From positions 212,716,982-212,780,981 of the forward strand of contig CM038215.1 in NCBI GenBank assembly GCA_021442155.1: DNA of 64,000 bases, given 5' to 3'. Below are positions 50,791 through 63,223 of the stretch, in pieces. This DNA comes from Cymbidium sinense (taxonomy: Eukaryota; Streptophyta; Magnoliopsida; Asparagales; Orchidaceae). Positions within the stretch are counted from its first letter, which is position 1, and the number at the start of each line of letters is the position of its first letter. The position numbers and the translations under genes were made by a program. The notes beneath the pieces were generated by a model. That model saw only the letters and a list, made by a program, of their open reading frames with translations, was not told the origin of the DNA and made no database searches.

Positions 50791-51192
50791 CTTGAAAGTC
50801 AAACCTATGAAAGGAATTAATAGATTTGGTCATGGAGGTAAATTAAGTCCTAAGTACATAGGACCCTTTGAAATCATTGAAAGGATTGACAATATGGCTT
50901 ACAGGCTTGCCTTACCCATTAAACTGACAGACATTCACAACATCTTTCACATTTCAATGTTGAGAAAATGGATCATAGATTCAGAGTAGAATATTCCATA
51001 CATAAAGTTTGAAATACAACCAGATTTGACTTATGCATTGGAGCCAGAAAAGATTTTGGAATTTGATGTGAAGAAATTATGAAACAGATAAATTTCTATG
51101 TTAAAATTAAATGGAAACATAGGACAATCAAAGAAGCTACTTGGGAGGTTGAACAAGAGATGAGACAGAGGTTTCCTTTCATGTTTGAATGA
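50791..51192 (+). pseudogene. Chromovirus integrase C-terminus and chromodomain
   Basis: Residues MKGINRFGHGGKLSPKYIGP and NMAYRLALP...LTDIHNIFHI form the GPY/F module. After a stop, ALEPEKILEFDVKKL leads, with a one-base shift, into QINFYVKIKWKHRTIKEATW and MRQRFPFMFE. The aromatic-rich strand, KWK-h block and EATWE motif are those of chromovirus chromodomains, which steer integration toward heterochromatin. It supports placement near Tekay/Del. Confidence 0.85.
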
Positions 51193-51221
51193 TTGAGAAG
51201 AAATTTTGAGGACAAATTTTT

Positions 51222-51236
51222 TTAAGAGGGGGAAAT
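51222..51236 (+). other. Chromovirus polypurine tract
   Basis: taagagggggaaat lies directly before the 3' LTR start TGTAAT at 51237. This is the primer site for plus-strand DNA synthesis. Confidence 0.85.
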
Positions 51237-53216
51237 TGTAATATCAAAAAAAAATTAGCTAATTTACTCTAAGGTAATTCCTAATTAATTTTTTTATCTA
51301 ATTAATCCGATGTTACTGTAGCAATGTTAATGTAGCAATATTACTGTAGCACCGAAACCCACTTCCTTGCCATGCAGCGGATGGATTAAGGAATTTGACG
51401 TGTGTTTGGCCGGGATCAAAAGGTATACCCCCGCAGCTTTCTTATTTCATTTCCTCCAAGCCGCATCGGTAATTTCCTTCTTTTTTTCTTCGCCCTTCAC
51501 CACGGAACCGCCTGATTCATCTTCAACTGGATGCCTCCCATGATGCTGACCACGCGAGCGGAGAAATCCGTCTCTTGCGCCGCTCTCCTTGACTGCGTCC
51601 GGAGGCAAATCAGGCAGCGGGATGAGGGTTCCGTGAGTCGGCTGGCTCATGGTTAGCATTCGGGTCCCACCGATGGGAGGTAGCCCGGAGTTCTGACTTG
51701 CTAGTTTCTTTCTATTCCATTTCCTTCAGCCTTCCAGTGCGAGAAAATTGTGATAGGAAGTTAGAGTAATGCTGGAATAATTGCTTTTTTAGGGTGAGTA
51801 TGCAGAATTTTTCATATTTTCATTTCCTACTAGGACCGATATTGGATTGTGAATTAGAATGAGGGGAAATTGTATTGGCATTTTTGTTAACTTTATTATG
51901 CTAATTTAATCAGGTAACAGTATTGACATTAGTTAAGATTACTTCGGAGTCATGCTTTTGGGTAATACAAAGATGATATGAGGAGACATCAATTTCAGGT
52001 AAGAAGGAAGTTTAAGCTGGTGATATTACTATGTTAAATTTATTTATGAATTTCATGTATTCAGAAGAGTTATTCAATTATAAGTTGTGTACTCAGGAAG
52101 TGCATATCATCGACATATAGACATAATTGCTAATTTAAATTTAGTTTCTATAGTCCTAGTATATGTCATTATTTCTACTGATTTTTACTAATTTTATTAA
52201 TACTGTATGAATGACATATAGATATTTCTGTCATATTTTATGCAAATATAAATGCTTACTACTGATTTACAATGATTATAAGCCAGTTAGTCAATTAACT
52301 TAATATCATATGATCTTGTTATGCATATGGAAATATTTTAAAATATTCATTATTAATTGCTAAATGATGTGATGTGATAAACAGAGAAATGTCAAGAAAT
52401 TGTGATAGGAATACTATGTTATAAAATCTGCGCAGATAGGCAAAAGTTCTGACGAGATAATCCTTTAATATGGGATCATAGCATCCCCGACTCTGACATT
52501 GAGGTTGGGGCCATTGAGCGTGTGTATTAGGGTAGTATATGCGACGCCTTACCTTCAACAACTTTAGTACGGCGGGTGACGACCCTTATGTTATGAAAGT
52601 CAAAATTCATGCAATTATAAATGACATTTCTTGGGAAATATTTTGATATAGAATTGAAATTGCTTTCATTAAATAATAAATAATAATCAACTCTATGAAA
52701 TGATAAATTATTTATACAATACTACTTTATAGAATATTATTTAGTTACATTTTTGACATATTTTTACCACTCTTACTTTTACAAATTTTAAATGTACATG
52801 CCTTATTTCTCTTGTATTGTTAGCTTCTTTATTTGTCTCACTAAGCTTTGACTTATAATGATACCCGTTGGTAATTTCAGGCAAGGAAGAGGTGGGTAGA
52901 AGCTAGTTAGTTTTGTTGATTTGTACAATTTTGAAAGATTATAAAGGCATTTTGGGTACGTACAAAATTTTATTATTGATGCCTTTAGTTGCTCTGTATT
53001 TGTGTACAAACTTGAAGATTCTCATGCTTCCAATTTTATGATATGAATTAATTAGTTAAGAAAATCAATATATGAATTTTTTTATGATGATTTGATGAGA
53101 TACAAATTTCACTTGTTATTGATCACATATTGGAGCGTGTTGGTGGAATCGTAATCAATGTCATTCTATTACATTCCTGGTGACCCTAGAATAGGGGGGT
53201 CATTTGGGGTGTGACA
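51237..53216 (+). repeat. Chromovirus 3' LTR, 1980 bp
   Basis: Colinear with the 5' LTR from TGTAATATC to GTGTGACA, with differing small indels such as near 51525 and 52100. Followed by the TATTT duplication. Confidence 0.92.
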
Positions 53217-53221
53217 TATTT

Positions 53222-54710
53222 GTTCTCTCTTAACCTCATAAAATAAAAGAAGTTTGTAAAGCTTAAAATAATGAATTACACTTATAACATTTGTATTTAT
53301 CAATATTAATAAGAAATCTTAGCCTTCTTGCTCCTCAATTCAAAATATTTGGTGATTTCTTACTAAAGAACTCAACACATCCATTTTCAATCACAAAACT
53401 GGCTTCTAAGCATAGTGTTGTAGTGATGTTCAATATCAAGTTATTATGTATTGTGCTAAGACATTCTTCTTTAGAACATGAGTTTCATAATCCACCATAT
53501 CTCTTTTTGAACTTCTTAGTGTGTTATCCCATTATATGTTAGCCCATTGGTATAAAAAAACTTATTTATTCAAGTAATCCGTGTATCTCGATAAAAATAA
53601 CATTGTGTTTATCATGTTTGTGGATGTTACCATGTATTAATAAATATAATGCATGATTACATACATCATCCCTCTCACTATACTCTAAAAATACTCTTCT
53701 AAGTCTAAATTCCCAAAGTAATATCTAATAGATTACTCTTATTCTTGTTCATTATATTGATATTCCACCTAAGATGGGTATTCTCCAAACTCCAATACAA
53801 TGATTAGTGCAAACTTAGTATTGTAAAATATTATGTCTTTATCTAAAATGTTGAAATGATGTAGTAGCCCTCACCATTATCATTACCAATCATCTTTAGG
53901 AATAAATGATGAGTTAAGGTCCTAAAGAATTATAACTCAAGCAAGGGAATGTTTGAGCATTGTTAAGGAAAACTTTAGCCTCAAATTATTTGACAATTAT
54001 CTTGATAATACCATATCTCTAAATGTAAATAAAGTTCTTAATAGGTAAGATTAGAGTAGATATTTGTATAAATAGTAGTACAACTGAAATGAAGAAATTT
54101 TGAAGGTGAGAATGAGCAATAAAAGAACCATGATTGAATTTCCTTTGAACATTAATCAAACATTCTTTAAACATGATCAAACCATGCTTTAAGTTGGTTC
54201 AATCATGGTTTGAAATGTTCGATCATGTTTTAAGGGGGGCTGATAAATATGTGATCATGATTCTAAGATGGTTCAAATGTTCTAGCAAGTTTATAGTAGG
54301 TGTTGTAATGTTTAATGACATTGATTTCAGGGTTTAAATTGAGAATAATGCATTCAAAGCTAAATAATCAAAAATATAATATCATTAATCTTGAACATAT
54401 AAGGAACAAAGAGACTATTTTCATGACATTTTATCATAGCTTGCATTTACATACTCTGCGATCATTGTATATTGAGAAGGTACCATGATGATTGAAAGAT
54501 CACGTAATTATTCAACAAGAGCTTCAACTACTATTTATAATGAGTAGAGGTCTTTTATTTCAAGATGAATTTTTCATCATATTTTTTCAAGGAAACAAAA
54601 ACAAATATATATTTTAAAATTTTTTATAATTATGAGATATAAGTTCAATTTTCTAAATTTGATAAAATTTAATAATTATGATATGTTTTATAATTTTTAA
54701 TATTTATTCA
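53222..54710. other. Intergenic DNA upstream of the SWINGER-like gene
   Basis: AT-rich. Its first part continues the target of the chromovirus insertion. An imperfect palindrome around 54168-54230 (catgatcaaaccatg ... catggtttg...cgatcatg) is the only structure seen. The frames at 53291-53542 and 54678-54986 carry no family signature. Confidence 0.4.
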
Positions 54711-54712
54711 TG

Positions 54713-54719
54713 TATAAAT
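54713..54719 (+). promoter_or_regulatory. Candidate TATA box of the SWINGER-like gene
   Basis: tgtataaatt lies about 200 bases upstream of the ATG. The GC-richer leader begins about 60 bases later. Positional inference only. Confidence 0.3.
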
Positions 54720-54917
54720 TTTTTAACCTTGAATATAGAAGATTTTCTAATTTCTATTTATAACTCCAACTTGGAGGTAACCTTAGCCCCGTCACACCTG
54801 CATTTGGGCCGATGTGATTTTTTCAAGCCAAAGGGAGGATTCTACGTTAGTCTTTTTCGGTGCTGGGAATCGTCTGTCTCGTGGAGGACTGGACAGGCTC
54901 CTCTCTCAACGGCAGCC

Positions 54918-56451
54918 ATGGTTAACTCCTCCAGAGCCAGCGATTCTTCTTCGAGCCGATCCAAGGTGGAGAATCTCTCTTCATAATTCTATACCAGGTG
55001 AAAGATGCCCGTTTTAAACGTTTCTCAATCTCTCCAACCTTTTTCTTGTTCTCACGGGAGTGCAGGAGAAGGAATACGTTGCAGGCATCTCATGGAAGCT
55101 TTCCCAGCTTAAGAAGCAAGTACAAGCTTCCCGATTAATGGCAGTTCGAGTAATTCATCCTTTATTTTCATTTTCGGCAAATTCCTTAAAATCCGTGGAA
55201 TTGAGTGCGATGTTATCTTGAAAAATAACAGGAAAAGATACTGAAGAATAGGAAGAATCTGGAGGTTCACACTTCCCATATCTTCGAATTGTCTAAGGTG
55301 AAGCAAGAGGTGCGGGAGCCCATGGAGACGGAAACTTTGCTTTCGGTTCGGCTGGTGAATCCTCTTTGTCGGCTTAGTGCGTGGGAGCCTGATAAGGAGA
55401 TTGCTAGTAGCCAGGAGGAGATTTTGGCTTCGGCTTCGATAGTGTTCGGAAGCAGTTGTGGAGTGAAGACCGTGGTTCGCCTCAACAAGCTTCCTTTTGT
55501 GGAGAAGATACCGCCCTATACCACTTGGATTTTTCTGACTAGGTTAGGTTTGCGTCGCTTTTGTTGTCTCGCTCCTAGATGTCTAAGTTTGAGCAATATG
55601 CTTCAAAATTTTCCTGGAAATAGTTATTGTTGGAAACTATGTACTTTTTAACTTTTCTTATTGTGATATGTATGTAAATCTTCCTTTACTAGGGGGATTT
55701 ACATACATACCACACAATTCTTATGTATTTACATATCTAACACCTAAACTTTATTATTTAGTCTTTTAAGTTTGCAAGGCTTGAAGCGCAACTTTAGTTT
55801 GTTTGCGAACTTTTGTCTTCATAACTTTTTTCAAGTGAATTTTAGCAAGTGAGATCATGAATTACGTTTTCTGATTAGAGGAGACTTTGCATACAACATA
55901 ATGAGCCTTTTTATTTCTTTTGGCCTCTATTATAACAATGCAGTTCTACTGTCCTCTATCATGAAAAATATTGTATTAGAATATTATGATAGATTTTATA
56001 TCTCAGCATGAGAAGATTTATGGTTGAACTCTAGAAAATAAATGCTCAATGTATAGGGGATTTTAATAGTAACAGAAAGCAACACCAACGACTAGTTTTG
56101 AGCATTTGTGTACCTTTATATTTGTTTGAATGTGATTTACTTTTAAGCATCTGGCTCCTAACATTGAATATCTGTTTTCGCATCCTTAAACTTACTAGGA
56201 TATCTTGAAATAAATGTTTTCCAACCTTGTGTCACTTATATTTATATTTTTTGCTATTTTTTAGTAAAAGTTTCGCTGACACAACACAGGAACCAACGAA
56301 TGGCAGAGGATCAGTCTGTTCTTGGAAGGAGGCAGATATATTATGATCCATATGGGAATGAGACGCTTATATGTAGTGATAGTGAAGAAGAGATTGTGGA
56401 GGCAGAGGATGAAAAACATGACTTCTCTGAAGGAGAAGACCTGATTCTGTG
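54918..56451 (+). CDS. SWN: Polycomb histone H3K27 methyltransferase, SWINGER/EZA1-type, 5' four exons (partial)
   Basis: Exons are 54918-54965, 55066-55149, 55232-55542 and 56290-56451, all with GT/AG introns and consistent phases (0, 0, 2). They give 201 residues plus a split codon: MVNSSRASDSSSSRSK; a helical segment WKLSQLKKQVQ; EKILKNRKNLEVHTSH; RLNKLPFVEKIPPYTTWIFL; then NQRMAEDQSVLGRRQIYYD, ETLICSDSEEE and HDFSEGEDLILW. The IPPYTTWIFL, NQRMAEDQSV and SDSEEE blocks are the hallmark N-terminal region of plant E(z) proteins, and the FVEKIPPYTTWIFL and SEGED forms favour SWINGER/EZA1 over CURLY LEAF. Family members are nuclear PRC2 catalytic subunits that methylate H3 lysine 27 through a C-terminal SET domain. 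The CXC and SET exons are not in the window, so whether the gene is intact cannot be decided. Confidence 0.88.
55660..55800. mobile_element. Mutator-like MITE termini in SWN intron 3
   Basis: 'gatatgtatgtaaatcttcc' (55665-55684) resembles the right terminus of the MITE at 24233. 'gggggatttacatacatacc' from 55692 matches its left terminus, continuing through 'acacaattcttatgtattta'. The two termini lie back to back, 7 bases apart. No matching far ends are visible, so both are fragments. Confidence 0.6.
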
Positions 56452-57107
56452 GTAAGCTTTATTTGTTTCACACATGCATGCCAATTTTTGGAGTTAATTC
56501 TATAGATACCAAAAATCATTTGAATTTTTCATCTGCCATATTATGCTCTATTTTAGATGAACTGTTCTTCTCTCAAGGTTATTTGTTATGGATGGTTTTC
56601 TAGGCTGGAAGATTCCGCAGTGCATCTGATGTTTTAGTTACAAAGCCATTTGAAGTTCTGCCTAAAAAATGTTGAGAAAAGAGGGCAGAATTACTAAGCA
56701 ACTAATTTATTGGGTTGGGCTGTGTGATTTTCTGCTTTATTATTTCAAGCATGCAGTGCTTGAACATCAAGCTGTCAGGAGAATTACCATATACTGTGGT
56801 AAAAGTTATTTTGGCCTCGATGCTGAGTAAGGCAACACGTTTTGATGTTTTAGAAATTTCTGTATTATTATAATGTAGAGGAGCATCTTGAAAGCTTCAT
56901 TGGCTCATATGTTGAGACCTCCCAACCACTCAACAGCCCAATGATCCAAATATTTACCACCATATATTAAAAATTTGAAAGTCTATATTTATTGGATACA
57001 GAGATGACATGAATTGATATTAATTTAGTTGTTTAATTTCCATAGTTGTTTTATTCTTTTATTTTGTTATAAGATATGCCTATGGTAATTGAGATTTTTG
57101 TTTTATT
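56452..57107. other. Non-coding DNA after SWN exon 4 (start of intron 4)
   Basis: Opens with a good donor (tg|gtaagc). No stretch encoding the expected next block of SWINGER proteins (following SEGED...W) is present before the LINE at 57.1 kb. Confidence 0.5.
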
Positions 57108-58360
57108 GTTGTATTAGTAAAATCGAAGTTGGAGAGACTTTAAAGAAAATGAAGTGTGGAAAAGCAGTAGGACCTAATGATATTCTAATAAAAGTGTGAA
57201 AATGCTTAGGAGATCAAGGAATTTCTTGGCTTATTAATCTTTTTAATAATATTTTAAAGACTAAAATATTTCAGATGAGTGGAGAAATAGTTTGTTAGTT
57301 CCTTTTTTAAGAATAATGGTGATGCACAAGGTTGTACAAATTAAAGGAGAATTAGGTTAATACATCATATATTAAAATTATAGGATAGAGTAATTGAGCA
57401 TAGGATTTGATGTGATATGAAGGTTCAGTTTGGTTTTATGCTTGGTAGGCCTACTATGGATGATATACATTTATGGAGAGGTTTGATGGAGAAGTATGGA
57501 GAGAGTAAGTAGGATCTACATATGATATTTGTTAATCTCGGAAAGCATATGTTAAAGCTCCAAGAGAAGTACTTTGGAGAATTCTAGAAAAAAAATAAGT
57601 TAATTTTAATTGTATTCAAGTCATTAATGATATGCATAACAGAGCTATTACTTGTGTTCAAACACAAGGAGGTTTGACCAAGTATTTTCCTATTTTAGTT
57701 GGATTGCATCAAGGATTGGCTTTAAGCTCATATCTTTTTTGCTTTAGTTATGGATATTCTTACTAGACATTTACAAGAGGATGTACTATGGTGTATGCTG
57801 ATGTTCTTGTTGATAAGATTAGAGAAGATGTTCAAGAAAAACTTGAATTATGGAAGTCATCTTTAGAGTCTAAAGGCTGTCGTTTGAGTAGATCTAAAAT
57901 CAGATATATGGAGTGTAATCTTAATTGTAGAAAATCTAATGGCAGAGTAGTGATAATGGGTGAACTAAGTCATTAACAAGAGTGAATGTTTTAAATATCT
58001 CGGGTCTGTTGTTTAAAGTGATGGTGGTATAGATGGAGTTGTTATTAGTAGAATTCAAGTTGGATGGTTGAAATGGAGGGATGCATCGAACTTGTTGTGT
58101 GATAGGAAAGTACTGTTTAGACTTGAGGAAAAATTTTATAAGATGGTGGTGGGATTTGCAATGCTTTATGGTGCATAATATTGACCTGTAAAAGAGATGC
58201 ATAAAATTAAGTTTAGTGTTGCAAAGATGAGAATGCTCAGGTGGATGAGTGGCTTTACAGTTAGAGACAAAATGCGAAGCAAATATATATGTGAAAAGGT
58301 CGGAGTAGTACCAGTGGCAGATAAGATTCGAGAGTCTTCTTAGATGGTTTGTTCACATAA
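57108..58360 (+). pseudogene. LINE (RTE-like) reverse transcriptase, interrupted
   Basis: Reading with frameshifts gives KIEVGETLKKMKCGKAVGPN, then VKVQFGFMLGRPTMDDIHL-type blocks, KDLHMIFVNLGKH, a GLHQG(S)ALS region and MVYADVLVDKIREDV. Next come LELWKSSLESKGCRLSRSKI and, near the end, MRMLRWMSGFTVRDKMR and LRWF. These are consecutive motifs of plant non-LTR reverse transcriptase; the catalytic FADD box has lost one Asp (YAD at 57794-57802). The enzyme would copy LINE RNA at a nicked chromosomal target. The frame is cut in the LRWFGH-type block by a chromovirus LTR at 58361. Assignment to the RTE group is probable, not proven. Confidence 0.78.
58356..58360 (+). repeat. Probable target duplication CATAA of the minus-strand chromovirus
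   Basis: CATAA immediately precedes the LTR start TGTTATGACC. Its partner should lie beyond the right edge of the window. Confidence 0.4.
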
Positions 58361-60777
58361 TGTTATGACCCGACTCGAAAATTTGGAATACCAAGGCAAG
58401 AATGAACTGTTAGACGGAAAATATTTTACTTAAACACATCCAAGAGACTATAAAATACAAAATATCTTTCAAGTTCATGAGAGCCAACTAAAAATTTAAT
58501 CTATATATTACTCAAGTCTATTTAAAAGTACAAACATCCACAATTAAAATTATGTAAAATATAAGCTTACTTAATTATTTATCTCTTGAAATTCCTTTGC
58601 ATTTGTAAATAAGATCATCTCTTCTATTATCCCTTTAATTTGGAGGATTACTGAAAAATTTTGCAACAACTAGCAAATAAATTACATATTTAGTAGATAA
58701 ATATGTTATTGCATTACAGTTAAAACAATGCTACATAATTAATATGGATGATAATTTAAATAATAAATTGGACATATAAATAAAATGTGCTTAAATAGTT
58801 TGACATACAAGAAATAAATGAAGCAAATATTACTTAATTTGTATAGACATTCTATTTTCTTATTTTATTTAAACATCATAGAAGTCACTGTCTAAAAAAT
58901 CTTTCCTAAAAGAACTTTTCCAAACTCATTCAATGGCAGACAATAGGTAAACTCCATCCTCAAATCATGCATATTCATAACATAATTATAACTTCATTTT
59001 ATATTGAGTTTCATCAATCTATATTTCAATCATATCATGTATTTATGAAATTATTTATGTTAGTTCAAAACATAAAAAAATGAATTTGTATGAGAACATA
59101 TGTAGCAATATGTATGATTAATATTTAAGTTGCCTATTTAATATGAGAGAAGTATAAAAAAATGAATCACTAATTATAGTAAAGAAACATTTTCTATCAC
59201 ATATATTTATATATAAATACATTTATTCGAAAGAAAAAAATAAATTTTAACATAACGAAGGAATATAATTATCCGCTTTAATGTGAAGCTCTTTGGATCT
59301 CCTTCTCTTTGAAAATTATTTCTTTTAATTGAAATGCCTATAAATAAGAATATTAACTTGATCAATATATCCAATTACTTGTAAATACAATATTGAAACA
59401 TAACTCTCTTATAATAAAATTTTTTATTCTCTTTTTCTAAATTAGTTAGTTGGAAACATTTAAATTTCTAAATCAATTTCTTATTCTTGTTTAGATTGTT
59501 TCTATTTATATTCTAAAATATTTTAATTTACTTTGTGCAATTATGAATTATCATACTCATTTTATTCATTATTGAATTAAATTATAGTTCAACTAATATA
59601 TGTGTAATTTAATTAGGTATTATTCTTCCCTTTCTTTAAAATTTATTTGTGAGAAGATTTATCTATCTTTTTCTTAATTTCTCAATTAATATTTAAATTA
59701 ATTCATCTTATTTTTATCCACCCCATAAATTTCTATTTATAAGATCTATATGAAAACTAGTTTTTATATTATTATAAATTATAATATATAATATATTTAT
59801 TTATATTTATTAAGCTAAATGTCAAGCCAATATTTAAGATTATATTTTACATAGAAATGTTTGATGTTTTAATAAACCGACTTTGATCTGCACTATATGC
59901 AAGGGAAGAGTTAAATTATGATTGCTATTTATTAGTAAAATAAATCATATTATCTCTACATCTATCTCATTCATGAATTTCAAATCTAGCATCTCATTCA
60001 TAGGTTACAATTTAGTTAATTTTGTTAATCTTTCAACATGATCATGATTAATCTATATGACTTTTGATATGATTAAAACATACACTATGTAAAATTGAAA
60101 TCATAAAATCATACTTATAAATTTGTGAAATTCATCTATTCCCGTTGAATCTCTCTCCTTCGTACCAATCCATAATAAGTTTAATAATCATTATTTTAAT
60201 ATTGAATTTGAGTTTTATATGTTATATGGAGCATAATTTAGTCAAAAGTTTATTTCCATTTATAAATGAGCCTTACCTTTTAGCTTTTTTGATTTGGAGT
60301 CAACCTAGGCCTGTCCTTTGCTCAAATCATGCTGGTATATTAGAAGAACAAGGATCAATCTCCCTTATTCTTCTTCATTCTCACTGAAGCTGATTCCCTC
60401 TCCCTTCCTCTTCTCAGCCGGTTCCAAGGCTCGCAAGGTCAACCCTTTGGTTTTGGTTTCTTTCTTCTTCCTTGGAAACTCGTGTGGGATTTGAGCGACA
60501 ACTCGGCTTGGTGTCAGCGGTGAGAAATTGTTTTGCTTGACAAAGGCCAGCACGCAAGTTGTTTCGCACAGTGTTGTCACCTCATGGATTGTAAGGTGCA
60601 GTGCAGCTTATCCTTCTCGATCTCATACAAACACTTTCCCTCTCTCTCCCTCTCTCACTCTTAACTTCAGTTAAGTCCGAATTTTCCTGCCTCTCGGTTC
60701 AATAAGGTCGTGGCATCGAGTTGAACCGATGCTGCAAATCAGAAATAATAATCCCTTTTTTTGTCTTGGTTATAACA
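58361..60777 (-). repeat. 3' LTR of a minus-strand chromovirus, ~2.4 kb
   Basis: In element orientation it begins TGTTATAACCAAGAC (60777 leftward) and ends GGGTCATAACA (58361), TG...CA. The polypurine tract lies just outside the 60777 edge. A GC-richer block (60370-60740) sits near the LTR start, as in the other chromovirus. The rest is AT-rich. Open frames at 60145-60580 fall in this block and are not genes. Confidence 0.7.
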
Positions 60778-60815
60778 ATCATTCTCTCTTATAAAAATTT
60801 CATTCTCAAAATTTA
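60778..60815 (-). other. Polypurine tract of the minus-strand chromovirus
   Basis: On the minus strand, 'aaattttgagaatg' then 'ttataagagagaatgat' runs into TGTTATAACC. This mirrors 'aaattttgaggacaaa' and 'taagagggggaaat' before the 3' LTR of the element at 44561. Confidence 0.7.
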
Positions 60816-60849
60816 ATGACTAAAGTAGAAATGAACATACCTTTAATTG

Positions 60850-62240
60850 AAAAGATGTGGATAGCATTATCGTATTTTTGATTCTTTCTCCTAAGTATCA
60901 TCTTGTTTTGATCCATGCTTCAACTACACACGAACAAAAGGGATTGCCCGATTCCTGAGTTGCTTAAGATCATATCTTATAATTCTTCCTTGCTCCTCCA
61001 CGAATGTAAGATCAAGTTAAATGCCAATAGGATTAGAAATAGCTTTGTTGACTTCATCAGTAATATATTTTCGTAGAAGAAAAATGTGAAGCACATTGTA
61101 TACTTCTTACATATGTGTAGGTAAAACAAGTTGATAAGCCACTTCTCAACTCTCTCAATGACTTCATAGGGGTCAATATAGTGTGAACTCAACTTCCTAA
61201 CTTTGCCAAAGCATTTTCCACCTTTCATTATGCTGATTTTAAGGAATACAAATTCTTCCATTTCAAATTCTATTGACTCAAATCAATATTTTCTCTTCTT
61301 ATTTTGAATAACATTTAACTTGTCACGAATCAATTGGATATTTTCAGTAGCTTCATCTATCAAATCTGCACTAATAATTTTTTTCCTTTGTTTTCACTCA
61401 ATAAAATAGTGTTGTGCTTATTCTTTCATATAATGCTTCTTAAGGAGTCATACTACTAATTTGAAAGCTATTATTGTAGGGAAACTTAATCAAAGGCAAG
61501 TGTGATTCTCAATTTTCTCCAAAATCAAGTGTATAAAGCCTAAGCAAATATTCTAGTATCTAAATTTTGCTTTTTAATTGACCATCGGTTTGAAGATGGA
61601 ATATAGTATTAAAAATGAGTTTGGTACCTAAAGTTTATTGAATTTTTCTTCACAATCTGGATGTGAATCTTCCATCCCGATTAGATATTATAGACTTTGG
61701 CACATCATACAATCTTATAATTTCATCAACATAAATTTTTGTTAGCTTTTCAATAACATCGGATTGCTTAATGGGTAGAAAGTGTGTAGACTTAATCAAT
61801 CGATCAATGATGACCCAAATAACATAATATCTTCGTCTGGATCTAGGTAAGCCAATCACAAACTCCATAATAATGTCATCCCATTTCCATTTAGGTATTG
61901 ATAAGGGTTGTTAAAATCCATTTGGCTTCTAATGTTCAGTTTTAATCATTTGACATGTTGGATATTTGGAAACAAACTCAACCACATTTCTCTTCATCCC
62001 TGACCATCAAAATATTTTCTTAAGATATTGATACATCTTATTACTATCTTGATGAATTGTATAGTTAGAGAAATGTGTTTCATATAGGATGCCTTTCTTA
62101 AGTCTCCAACATTTGGAATATAAACCCTGCCTCTATATTTTAGTAATTTCTCTCCACCAATTTCATAATCTTCCATATGGCCTACTTCCACCAGATTTAA
62201 TTTTCTGAAATTCAACATCTTGAGATAAAGCACATCGTAT
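60850..62240 (-). pseudogene. Minus-strand chromovirus integrase and chromodomain
   Basis: Right to left: YRGRVYIPNVGDLRKASYMK and INILRKYFD (zinc-binding region), MEFVIGLPRSRRRYYVIWVI with the first catalytic Asp region, IISNRDGRF with the second, and a damaged NNSFQISSMTPxEALYER block. Then come MEEFVFLKISIMKGGKCFGK and SSHYIDPYEVIERVE (GPY/F-like). The last piece, RNRAIPFVRV and YPHLFN, is a decayed chromodomain (60850-60990). Stops and frameshifts are common. Together with RT at the right edge this is a second Tekay/Del-like element. Confidence 0.82.
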
Positions 62241-62545
62241 CATATCCTTCAAAGTCGATTGTATAGCCATTTGATTCAATAATATAACTCTATCATGTGT
62301 GCTAACTGAAATTTCTAACTACTCCAAATCTTGAATCAACTCTTTCTGAAAAATCAAACAATTTGCACTAATCGATGTTTTTTTGCTTAAGGCATCAACA
62401 ATGACGTTCACCTTTCTTGGATGATATTGAATATTCAAATCATAATCTTTGATTAGTTCTAGTCAATGCCTTTGCCTCAAATTTAGCTCTTTCTAAGTGA
62501 AGATATATTTTAGGCTTTGATGATCAGTGAAAACTTCACATCTCA

Positions 62546-62553
62546 CCCCATAT
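62546..62553 (+). repeat. Target-site duplication CCCCATAT of the hAT element
   Basis: CCCCATAT at 62546-62553 and 63224-63231, exact 8-bp copies touching both ends. Confidence 0.88.
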
Positions 62554-63223
62554 TAGGGGTGTGCATTATTTGGTTTTAACCAAAAAACTAATTCGAACCG
62601 AAGTTTTTGAGTAATTTGGTTTGGTTTTGAACTTAGTAATTTGGATTTTGGTTTTAATTATTGAAAACTTTGGTTTTTGGTTTTTGGATCGGTTTGTTAA
62701 ATAAAATTTTGGATGGAACCAAATAAATCAAAGTAATTATATATATAATCTTATTATTAATTTATGTGTAATAGCTTTATATATTATACACTTTTTTTTA
62801 TTTATTTATTTAATACTTGGTAGGTGCTTTTTGAAGAACCATTATCCAATTTTTCAAAAGATTTTGGTCTCATAATATGATAATATGGTTCCATCAACTT
62901 TTAAGTTGAAAACATCGTTAAGGTAAGTAAAAATTAGTTTTAAATATTTATTTTTGCACATGAAGTAGTTAATTATATTTTTTATTATATTTATATTATT
63001 TTTCTTATTGCTTATTCATTATACAAAAAAATTTATGCAAATAATTTTAAATATACAACTTCGGTTTATCCAAAACCAAACCAAATATAAACTAAATTAA
63101 TATTCGGTTTGTTTGGTTTTGAATTTATTTTCGGTTTGGTTCAATATTTTTAGGAATCCAAAACCAATTGGTTTTAAAAATTTATCATCCAATCCATCCA
63201 AATCAACCAAACGCACACCCCTA
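62554..63223. mobile_element. Non-autonomous hAT transposon, 670 bp
   Basis: Left terminus TAGGGGTGTGCATTATTTGG; right terminus on the other strand TAGGGGTGTGCGTTTGGTTG. The inverted repeats share 11 bases, and an exact 8-bp duplication flanks them. Subterminal regions repeat 'tttggttttg' and 'ccaaaacc' motifs in opposite orientation, as transposase-binding sites often do. No transposase is encoded. Confidence 0.9.

Larger units (their letters stand above)
44561..53216 (+). mobile_element. Complete decayed Ty3/gypsy chromovirus (Tekay/Del-like), 8656 bp
   Basis: Two direct LTRs (44561-46552 and 51237-53216) start TGTAATATC and end GGGGTGTGACA, and 5-bp duplications TATTT flank them. Between them lie, in order, a PBS, gag with zinc knuckle, protease, RT, RNase H, integrase, a C-terminal chromodomain and a polypurine tract. 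The order RT-RH-INT plus chromodomain identifies a chromovirus. Every domain carries stops or frameshifts. At least one stop is an apparent CGA-to-TGA change (48418), the kind expected from methylated-C decay. The LTRs differ by many substitutions and small indels, so the insertion is not recent. Confidence 0.92.

Noticed and set aside
60145..60580. Two frames in the GC-richer block right of 60 kb
   Set aside because: They lie inside the LTR 58361-60777 and show no protein signature.
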